From Chryseobacterium cupriresistens (lineage in GTDB: Bacteria > Bacteroidota > Bacteroidia > Flavobacteriales > Weeksellaceae), in NCBI RefSeq assembly GCF_046614675.1, contig NZ_JBKKJT010000007.1:62001-126000 (forward strand): a stretch of DNA of 64,000 bases. Direction: 5' to 3'. The notes under the pieces were generated by a model. The model did not search any database, was not told the origin of the DNA, and worked only from the letters and a program-made list of their open reading frames with translations. A program made the translations under genes and the position numbers. Below, in pieces: positions 51,782-60,345 of the stretch (position 1 is the first letter of the stretch; the number at the start of each line of letters is the position of its first letter).

Positions 51782-52865
51782 TTTTATAAAGATTAGTGCG
51801 GTACTACTGTTTAGCTTTTCGTATGCTCAGCAAAACAGAGTAAGCAGGTATAATGCAGATATGCAGGCATCCAAAAGCTATGGTTTGCAAAAAATGGAAT
51901 TGTCGTCGGTAAGTAAAAATACTTACGATTTCATGGCATTAGGATATTTTATCAATGCCAATAACAATATGTATCTTAAAACAAAAGATAAGAAATATAT
52001 TGATACTAATATTTCTGTCATAAAACCAATCCTGATTGACACCAATTCAAAGACATCTTACCAAAAAAATGGCTGGGTGATGAATGTGGGAAAAGGTAAT
52101 CAGAATGCAAAAGTGAACGGACAGGAGCATTTAATTTCAGAAGGATATTTTTTCAGATACATTGGCGAATTTTTGGATATTTTAGCTAAGAATAAACTGT
52201 ATACAAATTATCAGCCGGCGATAGAAAGTGGTTTAAAATACTCTTTCGATAAATGGAAAGCCAGAAGTTTTAGCCAGTATGGAGATTATTCTTTATTGTT
52301 TCATCAGAGGCTTCATACCGGAGCAAACTGGGCAGTTGTTGCACTATATCTGATGAAATATGACGAATCTAATAAAAACTCATATTCCGTGTTTGTAAAT
52401 CAGTTTGATCAGCAGCTGAAAAAAGCACTGATCTTAAACAAAAGCACAGGTAGCGTTTTGTATTATACATGGAACAGTACGTATCCGGATGCTTTTTGTA
52501 AGGCTTTACAGAAAATTAAGAATTATAAGCCCGTTATACAGGATGTATCACATGGAAATCATGTCGTATTATATTTAATAAAGGCAAAAGAATTGGGAAA
52601 TGCCAATTGGACCGACTTTAATTTCAGTTACCTCTGCAATACCCTGAAGCTTAAGATTCTTAAAGGAGACAGTATTGCTGATAATGTAGACGGTACTACA
52701 AATCCAAGTGTACAAAATACAGGATGGAAAATATCGGATGGCTGGATGAAACTTATCTATTTTGATACAAGTTTATATCCTTTGGTCGAGAAAAACCTTA
52801 CAAATTATAGTAATAAAATTAACAATTCCTCTTTAGAGCTGCAGTTTAATTCAATTTATCCATAA
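51765..52865 (+). CDS. Secreted protein with alpha/alpha-toroid-like features, possible polysaccharide lyase or hydrolase
   Basis: 366 aa. Signal peptide (ISAVLLFSFSYAQ, cleavage at about 22). Mature part is mostly helical, with KYIDTNISVIKPIL, ISEGYFFRYIGEFLDIL, GANWAVVALYLMK and QDVSHGNHVVLYLIKA. The last motif (DxSHxxHVV) is reminiscent of the DTSH/DxxH motifs in alginate-lyase-like (alpha/alpha)6 toroid proteins. Within a Wzy-dependent cluster such an enzyme usually trims or releases polymer in the periplasm. The family could not be named; function is inference. Confidence 0.55.
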   Translation: MKYLSDFIKISAVLLFSFSYAQQNRVSRYNADMQASKSYGLQKMELSSVSKNTYDFMALGYFINANNNMYLKTKDKKYIDTNISVIKPILIDTNSKTSYQKNGWVMNVGKGNQNAKVNGQEHLISEGYFFRYIGEFLDILAKNKLYTNYQPAIESGLKYSFDKWKARSFSQYGDYSLLFHQRLHTGANWAVVALYLMKYDESNKNSYSVFVNQFDQQLKKALILNKSTGSVLYYTWNSTYPDAFCKALQKIKNYKPVIQDVSHGNHVVLYLIKAKELGNANWTDFNFSYLCNTLKLKILKGDSIADNVDGTTNPSVQNTGWKISDGWMKLIYFDTSLYPLVEKNLTNYSNKINNSSLELQFNSIYP

Positions 52866-53998
52866 TGATACTTCACATTACAAACGATTACTCAGGATCC
52901 ACAGTTTATAAAAATTTAGTGAGGGAGCTGGATAGTAACGGGGTGGAGCAGATTGTATACAATCCATTTCGGGAGGCTTCCAGAATAGGAAAAAATAAAA
53001 TAAATTTTAAAAATAACCGCTCTCAGATTATCTACAGCCATATTTTATCAAAATATGCAGATCGGGTTTTGTATAAGAGAAAAATTAAAAAAATTGTACG
53101 GGACATTGAAGCAAAAATAGATCTCAAGACTGTCAAATTTATTCATGCTCACACATGGTACAGCGATGGCGGAGCGGCCTATGAACTTCATAAAAAATAT
53201 AATATTCCCTACATAGTAGCAGTGCGTAATACTGATCTTAATGTGTTTTTGAAATATTTTCTGCACGAAAGAGGCTACGGAAAAAAAATTCTTCAGAATG
53301 CGAATAAGATCATAACCATTTCGGCAGTCTATAAAAAAAGAATGCTTGAAGATTCAAGACTGTCTCATATCCTGGAGAATGTACAGCAAAAACTCACAGT
53401 GGTCCCAAATGGTGTAGATCCTTACTGGATCGAATCAAAGGTGATGAAAAGGAATGTTGTTAAGAATGAAAAAAGCATTCAGTTGCTTTATATAGGGAAA
53501 TTTAATAAGGGAAAAAATGTCTTTAACCTTATTAATGCTGTTAAGAATTATAATCACAAGGTTCAGAATAAGATAAAATTAACACTGATTGGAGGAGGAG
53601 GAAATGACGAGAAAAGAATCCTTGATTCTATTAAAAACGACCCTTCCTTTGAGTTTGTAGGAAAAGTTGAGAGTCTGCCTGTTTTAAAATCCTACTACGA
53701 ACGAAGTGATTTCTTTACAATGCCTTCCAAAGCAGAAACCTTTGGCCTGGTGTATATAGAAGCCCTTCTGCAGGGTTTACCGGTGATGTACACACAAAAT
53801 GAAGGGATCGACGGTTTTTATGATGATTCTATTGGGGAAAAAGTGGAAGACATTTCTGTTTCTGCGATCGAACGGGCGCTTGAACGTTTAATCCAAAAAC
53901 AAGATCATTATAGTTTTGATATGGAGCAATTGTTAGAAAATCATGACTGGAAGAGAATAGCTGAAGTATACCAACAATTATATACAGAAAAAAAATAA
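52865..53998 (+). CDS. Glycosyltransferase family 4 protein (A)
   Basis: 377 aa, GT-B fold. LHITNDYSGSTVYKNLVREL at the N-terminus, the C-terminal UDP-binding half with LLYIGKFNKGKNVFNLINAV, FTMPSKAETFGLVYIEALLQ (E-x7-E motif). 1-nt overlap with the secreted-protein gene and 1-nt overlap with the next GT4. It adds a sugar to the growing repeat unit at the cytoplasmic face. Confidence 0.92.
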   Translation: MILHITNDYSGSTVYKNLVRELDSNGVEQIVYNPFREASRIGKNKINFKNNRSQIIYSHILSKYADRVLYKRKIKKIVRDIEAKIDLKTVKFIHAHTWYSDGGAAYELHKKYNIPYIVAVRNTDLNVFLKYFLHERGYGKKILQNANKIITISAVYKKRMLEDSRLSHILENVQQKLTVVPNGVDPYWIESKVMKRNVVKNEKSIQLLYIGKFNKGKNVFNLINAVKNYNHKVQNKIKLTLIGGGGNDEKRILDSIKNDPSFEFVGKVESLPVLKSYYERSDFFTMPSKAETFGLVYIEALLQGLPVMYTQNEGIDGFYDDSIGEKVEDISVSAIERALERLIQKQDHYSFDMEQLLENHDWKRIAEVYQQLYTEKK

Positions 53999-55185
53999 TG
54001 AACATATTATACATCCACCAATATTTCGTAACTCCTCAGGAACCCGGAGGAACAAGATCGTATTGGCTAGCACAAGAACTTATTAAAAACGGGCATAAAG
54101 TTACTATGCTCACCTCATCATCGAAATTTTCAGAGGATATTAAAGTGGTAAACATTGATGGTATTGAAGTCGTTTATATAAAAGAAGACTATGACCAGAA
54201 TATGAGTGTTTCCAGAAGATTAAAGGCTTTCCTGAAATTTATGTACAAATCATCTGTAGTAGGATGGAAACAGAAAGATATTGATTTGGTGATTGCTACA
54301 TCTACTCCTCTTACAATAGGTATTCCGGCACTTATATTAAAGTGGTTTAAAAAGAAACCTTTTGTTTTTGAAGTAAGGGATCTCTGGCCTGAGGTGCCTA
54401 TACAAATGGGAGCCATAAAAAACAGCTGGACAATTAAAACAACTCGTCTGCTGGAAAAAACGATTTATAAAAACGCTTCCCGTGTTATTGCACTTTCTCC
54501 CGGTATGCAGGATGGAGTCGTAAAATATATTCCAAAAGAAAAAACATCAATGATTCCTAATATGGCTAAAATGGACGAATTCTGGCCTAGGGGAAAAAAC
54601 GATCAACTGATGGAAAAGCTTGGTTTAAAAAAAGATTCCTTCAAAATAGTTCATTTTGGGTCTCTGGGATTGGCAAATGGAGCTCATTCAATTATTGAAT
54701 CTGCCAAGTTATTAAAAGATAGAGAAGATATAGAATTTTTGTTTGTAGGAGGTGGTTCTACCGAACAGGATTTGGTAGATGAAGTAGAGAAAAACAACCT
54801 TAAAAATGTGAAGTTTCTCGGAAAGTTCCCTATGACAGACGTATCTGAGATTGTTAATTTTTCCGATGTTTCTATGATTTCCTTTCTGGATATTCCGATT
54901 TTGTATACCAACTCTCCCAACAAACTTTTCGATTCATTGTCTGCAGGAAAACCGATTATTGTAAACTCCGCCGGATGGACGAAAGATATAGCTGAAAAAT
55001 ACCATTGCGGATATTATGTAAACCCCAACCGTCCGGAAGAACTTGTAGAAAAAGTACTCTATTTGAAGGACAATCCTGAGGTGGTAAATAGCATGGGACA
55101 AAATTCAAGAAAATTGGCTGAAACAGTTTATGACAAGTCCATTCTTTGTAAAAAATTTGTTGAAGTTATCGAACAAACAGGATAA
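53998..55185 (+). CDS. Glycosyltransferase family 4 protein (B), WbuB-like
   Basis: 395 aa, GT-B. YIHQYFVTPQEPGGTRSYWL at the start is the typical block of WbuB-like GT4 enzymes. It continues with PFVFEVRDLWPEVPIQMGAI, VIALSPGMQDGVVKY, and IVHFGSLGLANGAHSIIESAK. Such enzymes often add the second sugar (L-FucNAc-like transferases) next to the initiating enzyme. Last gene of the EPS run; no priming enzyme follows in this window. Confidence 0.92.
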   Translation: MNILYIHQYFVTPQEPGGTRSYWLAQELIKNGHKVTMLTSSSKFSEDIKVVNIDGIEVVYIKEDYDQNMSVSRRLKAFLKFMYKSSVVGWKQKDIDLVIATSTPLTIGIPALILKWFKKKPFVFEVRDLWPEVPIQMGAIKNSWTIKTTRLLEKTIYKNASRVIALSPGMQDGVVKYIPKEKTSMIPNMAKMDEFWPRGKNDQLMEKLGLKKDSFKIVHFGSLGLANGAHSIIESAKLLKDREDIEFLFVGGGSTEQDLVDEVEKNNLKNVKFLGKFPMTDVSEIVNFSDVSMISFLDIPILYTNSPNKLFDSLSAGKPIIVNSAGWTKDIAEKYHCGYYVNPNRPEELVEKVLYLKDNPEVVNSMGQNSRKLAETVYDKSILCKKFVEVIEQTG

Positions 55186-55414
55186 GCCCGGTAGTTAAAT
55201 AGTACAGGGAATTTATCATCTTAGAATTTAAAGTAACAGGAGTGTTGATTTTGTGTGTGTTTATAATCTATTTTCTTAAATTTTCTAAGTGAAATTTAAA
55301 ATAAAGGTGTCTAATAGCAGTTATATCTTTAATTTTTATATTTGAAAATGTGTATTTTACAGATTGCTTTGAAAGAAAAGAAATAGGTTTCTTTGGAAAA
55401 GTTAAAAAAAGCTA
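55186..55414. other. Non-coding gap between the EPS cluster and tRNA-Asp copy 4
   Basis: About 230 nt, AT-rich, no gene. No strong terminator hairpin was seen directly after the last GT4 gene. Confidence 0.45.
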
Positions 55415-55422
55415 TATATTTG
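55415..55422 (+). promoter_or_regulatory. -7 promoter element for tRNA-Asp copy 4
   Basis: TATATTTG with TTG at 55393-55395 (19 nt spacing), 30 nt ahead of the tRNA. So this copy is independently transcribed. Confidence 0.6.
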
Positions 55423-55452
55423 CACCAGTTAAAAGCAAATGCTACTTTAATT

Positions 55453-55526
55453 GATCCGGTAGTTCAGCTGGTTAGAATGCCGCCCTGTCACGGCGGAGGT
55501 CGCGGGTTCGAGTCCCGTCCGGATCG
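55453..55526 (+). tRNA. tRNA-Asp (GTC), copy 4
   Basis: Sequence identical to the three copies at 37.1-37.4 kb. Anticodon GTC, acceptor GATCCGG/CCGGATC, discriminator G. Confidence 0.97.
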
Positions 55527-55561
55527 CAAAAAAAGTCTTCTAGAAATAGAAGGCTTTTTTA
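55527..55561 (+). terminator. Terminator of tRNA-Asp copy 4
   Basis: AAGTCTTCTA/TAGAAGGCTT stem (one G-U), GAAA loop, then T-run. Nearly identical to the terminator at 37386. Confidence 0.8.
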
Positions 55562-55567
55562 TTTTCC

Positions 55568-55973
55568 CCCCTTCCATTTACTATTCAATTTCATTCCTGT
55601 AAAAGTGATAATTTATCATTGACAGAATTCTCGTCTGGAAATTCGGGAATAGAAAAGTAAATAAAGTTCAGTTTTACATACTGTTGCTGATTGCTTTTTT
55701 ATGTATTGTGAGATTTATACTGAATTTTTTAATGTAAACTGATCTTGGTGTAAAACTATTTTCAAAAAGAACTGGAAAGGAGAATAATGTTTATGTGAGA
55801 CTCCCGGAATCCCTGTCTGGAACGCTAACCTTATAAAAATGAACTAACTATAACTCCTCATTTGCAATCCTTAAACCTCCGTTTTTTTACGGTATTTTTA
55901 AGAATATCTTTTATGATTCAAATTTAGGTCTGATATTTGTACTGGGTAGCCAAACTAAATGGCCGATTTATTT
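55568..55973. other. Non-coding stretch before the L,D-transpeptidase gene
   Basis: About 400 nt, no gene recognised. A small hairpin AGTGATAATTTATCATT is at about 55607-55623. The remainder is unassigned. Confidence 0.45.
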
Positions 55974-57017
55974 ATGAAAAACATATCTGTGAAAAAATCC
56001 TTTCTTTATGTCTGTTTATGCGCTTTTTTCTTGATTTCCTGTAAAAAGGAAATAGAAAAGATAAGTGATACTTTTAAAGATACTGTTGCTTCTTCGGAAG
56101 CTTCGGAGGTAGAAAAGGATTCCATAAAGAAAGATTCTGTTCCTGTAGTGAAAAAAGAATCTGTTCCGCCTGTTATGCAGGAGAATGGTTTCTATAATGC
56201 CTTTGTTCTTCCGAAGGATAAAAAAATGCGTGATTCTGTGTATGCAGAATTCAGCAAGAAATACAGTGTAGAAGAGAGAACTGCTATTTTAGCTTTAAAC
56301 AGGCTGGACTCTAAAAGTAAATGGAATGCCGATACTTTGGTTGTTCCTGCAAAAATAGATACAACAATGATGGCATATTCACCGTTTCCAATGCAGCTGG
56401 ATGTATTAAGCGGAGTGAAAAAGTTTGTCATATTCTCATATCCTATACAGGCTTTTGCTGTATATTCCAATGGAAGTCTTGTAAAATGGGGCCCGACAAG
56501 TATGGGTAAAAAAGCAGCCCAGACCACAAGAGGGCTTACTTTTGCCAACTGGAAAAAGAAACTTGCCATTTCTACGGTAAGTACTGAATGGAAACTTCCT
56601 TATAACTTTAATATTCACAATATCGGAGGAATTGGATGGCATGAATATACCCTTCCGGGATATCCTGCTTCCCACTCATGTCTCCGATTGCTGAGGAAAG
56701 ATGCCCAATGGCTGTATTCTTATGCAGATACCTGGATTCTGAATCCCGGCGGTGCTACAACAAAAGCCAAAGGAACAGCGGTAATGGTATTCGGAGATTA
56801 CAAATGGGGAGGAAGAAAACCATGGAGAAATCTTTTGGACGATCCTAATGCCAACAATATTTCCGTTGAAGAATTGACGAAGCTTTTAGAGCCGGACGTT
56901 CCAAAAATGCTTAAAGAACAAAGCAACAGAGAAAAAGTGGTGGATTCTATCAAAGCAGCAAAAGCAGCATCTGCACCTGTTCAGAATGAAAAGCCTGCAG
57001 AACCTTTATCTAATTGA
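55974..57017 (+). CDS. L,D-transpeptidase family lipoprotein
   Basis: 347 aa from the ATG at 55974, where the signal peptide starts (MKNISVKKSFLYVC...); an ATG 5 codons earlier is possible. Lipobox FLISC. An acidic/Lys/Ser linker (about 25-60) precedes the YkuD domain: FVIFSYPIQAFAVYSNGSLV, IGWHEYTLPGYPASHSCLRL with catalytic Cys236. The usual SHGC is SHSC here. It would form or edit 3-3 crosslinks or attach proteins to peptidoglycan in the periplasm. Its last 8 nt overlap the convergent gene at 57010. Confidence 0.88.
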   Translation: MKNISVKKSFLYVCLCAFFLISCKKEIEKISDTFKDTVASSEASEVEKDSIKKDSVPVVKKESVPPVMQENGFYNAFVLPKDKKMRDSVYAEFSKKYSVEERTAILALNRLDSKSKWNADTLVVPAKIDTTMMAYSPFPMQLDVLSGVKKFVIFSYPIQAFAVYSNGSLVKWGPTSMGKKAAQTTRGLTFANWKKKLAISTVSTEWKLPYNFNIHNIGGIGWHEYTLPGYPASHSCLRLLRKDAQWLYSYADTWILNPGGATTKAKGTAVMVFGDYKWGGRKPWRNLLDDPNANNISVEELTKLLEPDVPKMLKEQSNREKVVDSIKAAKAASAPVQNEKPAEPLSN

Positions 57018-57537
57018 TTTTCTTTTCAAATTGCAAAGTAGATTCTTCAGCAAATTTTCTAAGTTTGATCATTTCCTCCTTACCTTTATGCTGCCCGAAT
57101 CTTGCAGCAATATACGTAAGAAGAATAAACAATAACATGACAAAAGAAGCGCTCAGTGCCCATGGGTATTCGGCGCTTTTTATCTGTTTCTCCACGTAAT
57201 ACATCGTGAAGAATGTCATCCACAGAATAGAAAAAGAAAAGTAAAGAAACATAAAAAACGTCCACACTGCGGAGCTAGGGCCAAATACTCCGCGTATTGC
57301 CGTATGCTCATCTTCCATTTCTACCCTTAAGGCAAGGCAGGGCTTCCAGTAATTATCATATTCTGTTTTTACCCAAATGGTAGCAACCTCCTTATTAATA
57401 TTTCCTGAAAATTCATCTTTATGCTCTTCCATATATTTTTTAAGATTTTCAGCATACTCTTCTTTGGTAAGATGAGTAAACATTTTAAATCTGGGTCTGG
57501 TTCTTATTCTGTCTAAGGTGCTTTCTTCAGTATTCAT
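57010..57537 (-). CDS. Hypothetical small membrane protein
   Basis: 175 aa. A soluble N-terminal half (RPRFKMFTHLTKEEYAENLKKYMEEHKD...) of about 85 residues with Trp and Tyr, then two membrane helices (about 90-115, VWTFFMFLYFSFSILWMTFF; about 128-150, ALSASFVMLLFILLTYIA) and a basic helical tail. Not recognised. The gene follows the retropepsin gene by 3 nt (57541) on the minus strand, so they are co-transcribed. Confidence 0.75.
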   Translation of the reverse strand: MNTEESTLDRIRTRPRFKMFTHLTKEEYAENLKKYMEEHKDEFSGNINKEVATIWVKTEYDNYWKPCLALRVEMEDEHTAIRGVFGPSSAVWTFFMFLYFSFSILWMTFFTMYYVEKQIKSAEYPWALSASFVMLLFILLTYIAARFGQHKGKEEMIKLRKFAEESTLQFEKKIN

Positions 57538-57540
57538 ATT

Positions 57541-58860
57541 TTATTCTTGATAAGGAATTGGGTCTTCAAGCATGAAGCGGAATGTAAGTTCTTCGTTTTT
57601 CCTTTGAATGATCATGGTAATATTTCTGCCCTCGCTGGACTTCATAAGTTCCATGATCTTTTCGAGAGTCATGTCTGCAGTTCGTTCTCCGTTAATGCTC
57701 AGAACTTTGTCATCTTTTTTAAGGCCTGCTTCATAGGCTGGAGAGTCTTTTCTTACTCCTGCAATGGAGAATATAGGTTTCAGACTGAATTTATACCGAA
57801 AAGCTTCTTTATAAACTTCATTTACTACTTTAGCTGATTTTTGAGTTTCAATATTTATTCTATCCTGCTGCCATTCCAATCCGTCTTGTCTGAAATCCAG
57901 TCCGCTCATATTAAAATGAAAAGGATCGTCAAAGTTTCTGTTCTTCTTAAGATATAACTTTTGATTGGGATAATCAAAAACTACAGTAAATCTACGCATA
58001 ATTTCACTTCCTATGGAACCTTTTCTGTTTTCTACCAAATTAACATGCTGGATAGAAAATTCATCCGGCATAGCAGTAAGTGGCTTTTCAAATTTAAAAT
58101 TTCCGAGGTAAAAATTATGAATTCTGCTTCTTTTGCCATAGATATCTCCGTTGAAACCGCGGCCAAGGAAATCATCAATATTGGGTCTGTTGTAAACGAA
58201 ATTTTTAATAAGAGCAGGGAAGAGCCAGATCGCATCACTGTTTCCAAGGTCAATCAGTAATTTTGAATCTTTCTTTTCATTGGTCATTTCTACATCGGCA
58301 TGCAAATAAGGCTTATTCTTTTCAATGGTAATGGGAAACTCTTCAAACCGTCTGATTTTCTTTTCCAGGAGGGCAATATTTTCATAAACGGTTATTTTCT
58401 TTGATGTATAATCTATATAAATAGGATGGTCTTTAAAAAAATGATAGCCAATCACTCCATTTACAGGAATTCCTACATGAGGCGAAATATTAAACTCTTC
58501 ATCAATAATAATGTAAAGAGACATAGAGGTATTGACAATAGCATCTCCTATTTTGCCAATATTGCGTTCCGATTTCAGGCCGTCAATACTTAAACTTCCT
58601 CCAAGACCTGAAAACTTTACTTTTTCTATATTGCTTAGCTTTACTTCCTTATTTTCCAGACTAAAAAGTATGGTTTCCGAAACTCCGGTATCCAGCAGGA
58701 AGGTAAGATCAGCACCATTAACATTGATAGGGATAAAGATAAGATTGTTGATAAACCGAAAAGGAATAACCGCTTTTTTAGTATTAATTAGTTCAAAAGT
58801 GTTCTGGGCACTTACAAAAATGCTAAGCAATAATCCCAGTAAAAACAATCTAAATTTCAT
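57541..58860 (-). CDS. Retropepsin-like aspartic protease with C-terminal PDZ domain
   Basis: 439 aa. Signal peptide (FLLGLLLSIFVSAQ). First pepsin-type lobe with LTFLLDTGVSETILF (Asp-Thr-Gly) at about 53-67; second repeat lobe with SKLLIDLGNSDAIWLF in which the motif is DLG. The PDZ domain is at about 360-435 (KPIFSIAGVRKDSPAYEAGLKKDDKVLSING). This is the type of periplasmic aspartyl protease with PDZ common in Bacteroidota. If the second lobe is inactive it may function as a dimer or one-lobe enzyme. Operon with the 175-aa membrane protein gene. Confidence 0.85.
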   Translation of the reverse strand: MKFRLFLLGLLLSIFVSAQNTFELINTKKAVIPFRFINNLIFIPINVNGADLTFLLDTGVSETILFSLENKEVKLSNIEKVKFSGLGGSLSIDGLKSERNIGKIGDAIVNTSMSLYIIIDEEFNISPHVGIPVNGVIGYHFFKDHPIYIDYTSKKITVYENIALLEKKIRRFEEFPITIEKNKPYLHADVEMTNEKKDSKLLIDLGNSDAIWLFPALIKNFVYNRPNIDDFLGRGFNGDIYGKRSRIHNFYLGNFKFEKPLTAMPDEFSIQHVNLVENRKGSIGSEIMRRFTVVFDYPNQKLYLKKNRNFDDPFHFNMSGLDFRQDGLEWQQDRINIETQKSAKVVNEVYKEAFRYKFSLKPIFSIAGVRKDSPAYEAGLKKDDKVLSINGERTADMTLEKIMELMKSSEGRNITMIIQRKNEELTFRFMLEDPIPYQE

Positions 58861-58898
58861 TTACTGAATTTACTGAATTTATCTATATGATAATAAAA

Positions 58899-58923
58899 AA
58901 ACATTCCAAAAGCTGGAATGTTT
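58899..58923 (-). terminator. Terminator of the carboxylesterase gene
   Basis: AAACATTCC (58899-58907) and GGAATGTTT (58915-58923) with loop AAAAGCT; on the minus strand a T-run follows. Confidence 0.75.
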
Positions 58924-58980
58924 ATATAAACTACAATAATGTAGGTTTTTTTGTTGAATTTATTTCAAAACAGTCTTTGT

Positions 58981-59619
58981 TTATTTTGAAAAAAAGTCCA
59001 TCAAATCCATATAATTTTTCTGATTGACGCCATGTCCGCTCATATACTCTCTGAACGTAAAGTAACAGCTGAGATCATAAAGCAGATCTGCGGCTTTTCT
59101 TCCCCACTCAAGCGGTATCACAGCATCATCCGTACCATGAGAAATGAAGAAACGAAGTCCTTCCAGTTTCTTTTTATCTTTTACAATACCGTCCAGAATT
59201 TTTTCTTCAGGATAGCTGCTCATACAGGCAACACGATTGAAAAGCTCAGGATGTTTTAAAGCCAGAGCGTAGCACAGTATTCCTCCCTGGCTGAAGCCGC
59301 AAAGGTGAGCTTTGCTTTCCGTAAGTCCATAGTGGTTAATAATCTTCAACATACTTTCCAGAACTGCATGTAAAGATTCATTGGCCTGAGGGACATCGAT
59401 AAAATTTTCGGGATCATTAAAATTGATATCATACCATGAGTATCCTTCAAACTGAGTATCACGGGGAGCCCTGAAACTTACAATGATCCAGTCATTGGGA
59501 AGCGTTTCTCTAAAACTGAAAAGATCCTGCTCATTGCTGCCATAGCCATGAAGCATAAAAAGAATGGGAGTTTGGGAAGTAATATGTTCCGGCTCTCTTA
59601 CTAAGTAATCTAAATTCAT
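58981..59619 (-). CDS. Phospholipase/carboxylesterase family alpha/beta hydrolase
   Basis: 212 aa from the ATG at 59619. An open frame extends to 59667, but a -7 promoter element (59631-59624) lies inside it. LFMLHGYGSNEQDLFSF, then nucleophile in LCGFSQGGILCYALAL, Asp in SHGTDDAVIPLEWG and His in YMSGHGVNQ. This is the Abhydrolase_2 pattern (esterase/lysophospholipase). Because TATCTTTG ends only 4 nt before the ATG, the mRNA would be leaderless. Confidence 0.9.
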   Translation of the reverse strand: MNLDYLVREPEHITSQTPILFMLHGYGSNEQDLFSFRETLPNDWIIVSFRAPRDTQFEGYSWYDINFNDPENFIDVPQANESLHAVLESMLKIINHYGLTESKAHLCGFSQGGILCYALALKHPELFNRVACMSSYPEEKILDGIVKDKKKLEGLRFFISHGTDDAVIPLEWGRKAADLLYDLSCYFTFREYMSGHGVNQKNYMDLMDFFSK

Positions 59620-59623
59620 ACAG

Positions 59624-59631
59624 CAAAGATA
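59624..59631 (-). promoter_or_regulatory. -7 promoter element that decides the esterase start
   Basis: TATCTTTG on the minus strand, ending 4 nt upstream of the ATG at 59619; implies a leaderless transcript. Confidence 0.5.
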
Positions 59632-59828
59632 ATTAAATACCTGCAAAATCTTAACTTTATTATTCATACAATGAACTTCTGCTGCACGATGATGTATGTG
59701 TAATGATTAATTATCTGTGGTGTATTTTTGAATTTTTCGTGATTTTTTTATTTTTATTGATTTGATATTATTTGGAAATCTTTATTGGAAAATTTTCATA
59801 AAAGTTATTTTTATATTAATAAAAAACT

Positions 59829-59836
59829 TATATTTG
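59829..59836 (+). promoter_or_regulatory. -7 promoter element for the first acidic lipoprotein gene
   Basis: TATATTTG, 26 nt ahead of the ATG at 59863. It falls inside the longer frame from 59785 and rules it out. Confidence 0.55.
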
Positions 59837-59862
59837 AAACATTAAAAAATCTATTTGGAGAA

Positions 59863-60294
59863 ATGAAGCAATTTTACAATTCAAAAAGTTTACTTAGACT
59901 TTCTTTTTTATTCGTTTTATTATTTTCTGTAATCACCATTGTCAATTCTTGTAAAAAAGATGACGATGAAGAGTTTCAGGATCATGTGGTTCAATTCGAA
60001 GTGAAGACAACTTCCGGAGGAGAAATAATAAGTGTTGTAACACAGGTAGGTACAACGCAGAACACCATATACAATACTCCACAGTCTCCTGTAACTTCGC
60101 CATGGACAAGTGGTGAATTCTTTGTGAATTCCAGCCAGGCACAACTGAATCTTGATGCCAACGCATCAATGCCGGATGATAACTCTGAATTAACAATCAA
60201 TCTTTACATTGATGGAGAAGTAGTAAGAACTGTTAAGAAAAAAGGTAAAGGTGTATTAGTTGCTTCTATTGATTACAGCTTCTTAGAACCGTAA
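59863..60294 (+). CDS. Small lipoprotein with acidic tether (A)
   Basis: 143 aa. Signal peptide with lipobox (IVNSC, Cys at about 31), next acidic residues KKDDDEEFQD right after the lipid anchor. The remaining part is beta-rich: HVVQFEVKTTSGGEIISVVT, then TSPWTSGEFFVNSSQ and a C-terminal ELTINLYIDGEVVRTVK. Very like lipoprotein B at 63.1 kb in plan (acidic tether, V-x-F-K-x-x-x-S/T-G, the late W-T-S/W-S-S element, I-D-G-E). No known domain. Lies beside the response regulator gene, with which it is convergent. Confidence 0.75.
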   Translation: MKQFYNSKSLLRLSFLFVLLFSVITIVNSCKKDDDEEFQDHVVQFEVKTTSGGEIISVVTQVGTTQNTIYNTPQSPVTSPWTSGEFFVNSSQAQLNLDANASMPDDNSELTINLYIDGEVVRTVKKKGKGVLVASIDYSFLEP

Positions 60295-60319
60295 ATTATT
60301 TTAAACATTATATAAAAGA

Positions 60320-60345
60320 AACCGCTTTCAAAGCGGTTTTTTTTC
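60320..60345. terminator. Convergent terminator of lipoprotein A and the response regulator
   Basis: AACCGCTTT and AAAGCGGTT pair, then T-run. Confidence 0.8.

Larger units (their letters stand above)
55449..55567 (+). repeat. Right direct repeat (tRNA-Asp + terminator)
   Basis: Partner of 37308-37425: 119 nt with one extra A and one substitution (AAGGCTT for AAGACTT). Confidence 0.85.

Noticed and set aside
55393..55602. 69-codon ORF on the plus strand
   Set aside because: It reads through the tRNA-Asp and its terminator; a by-product of the tRNA sequence.
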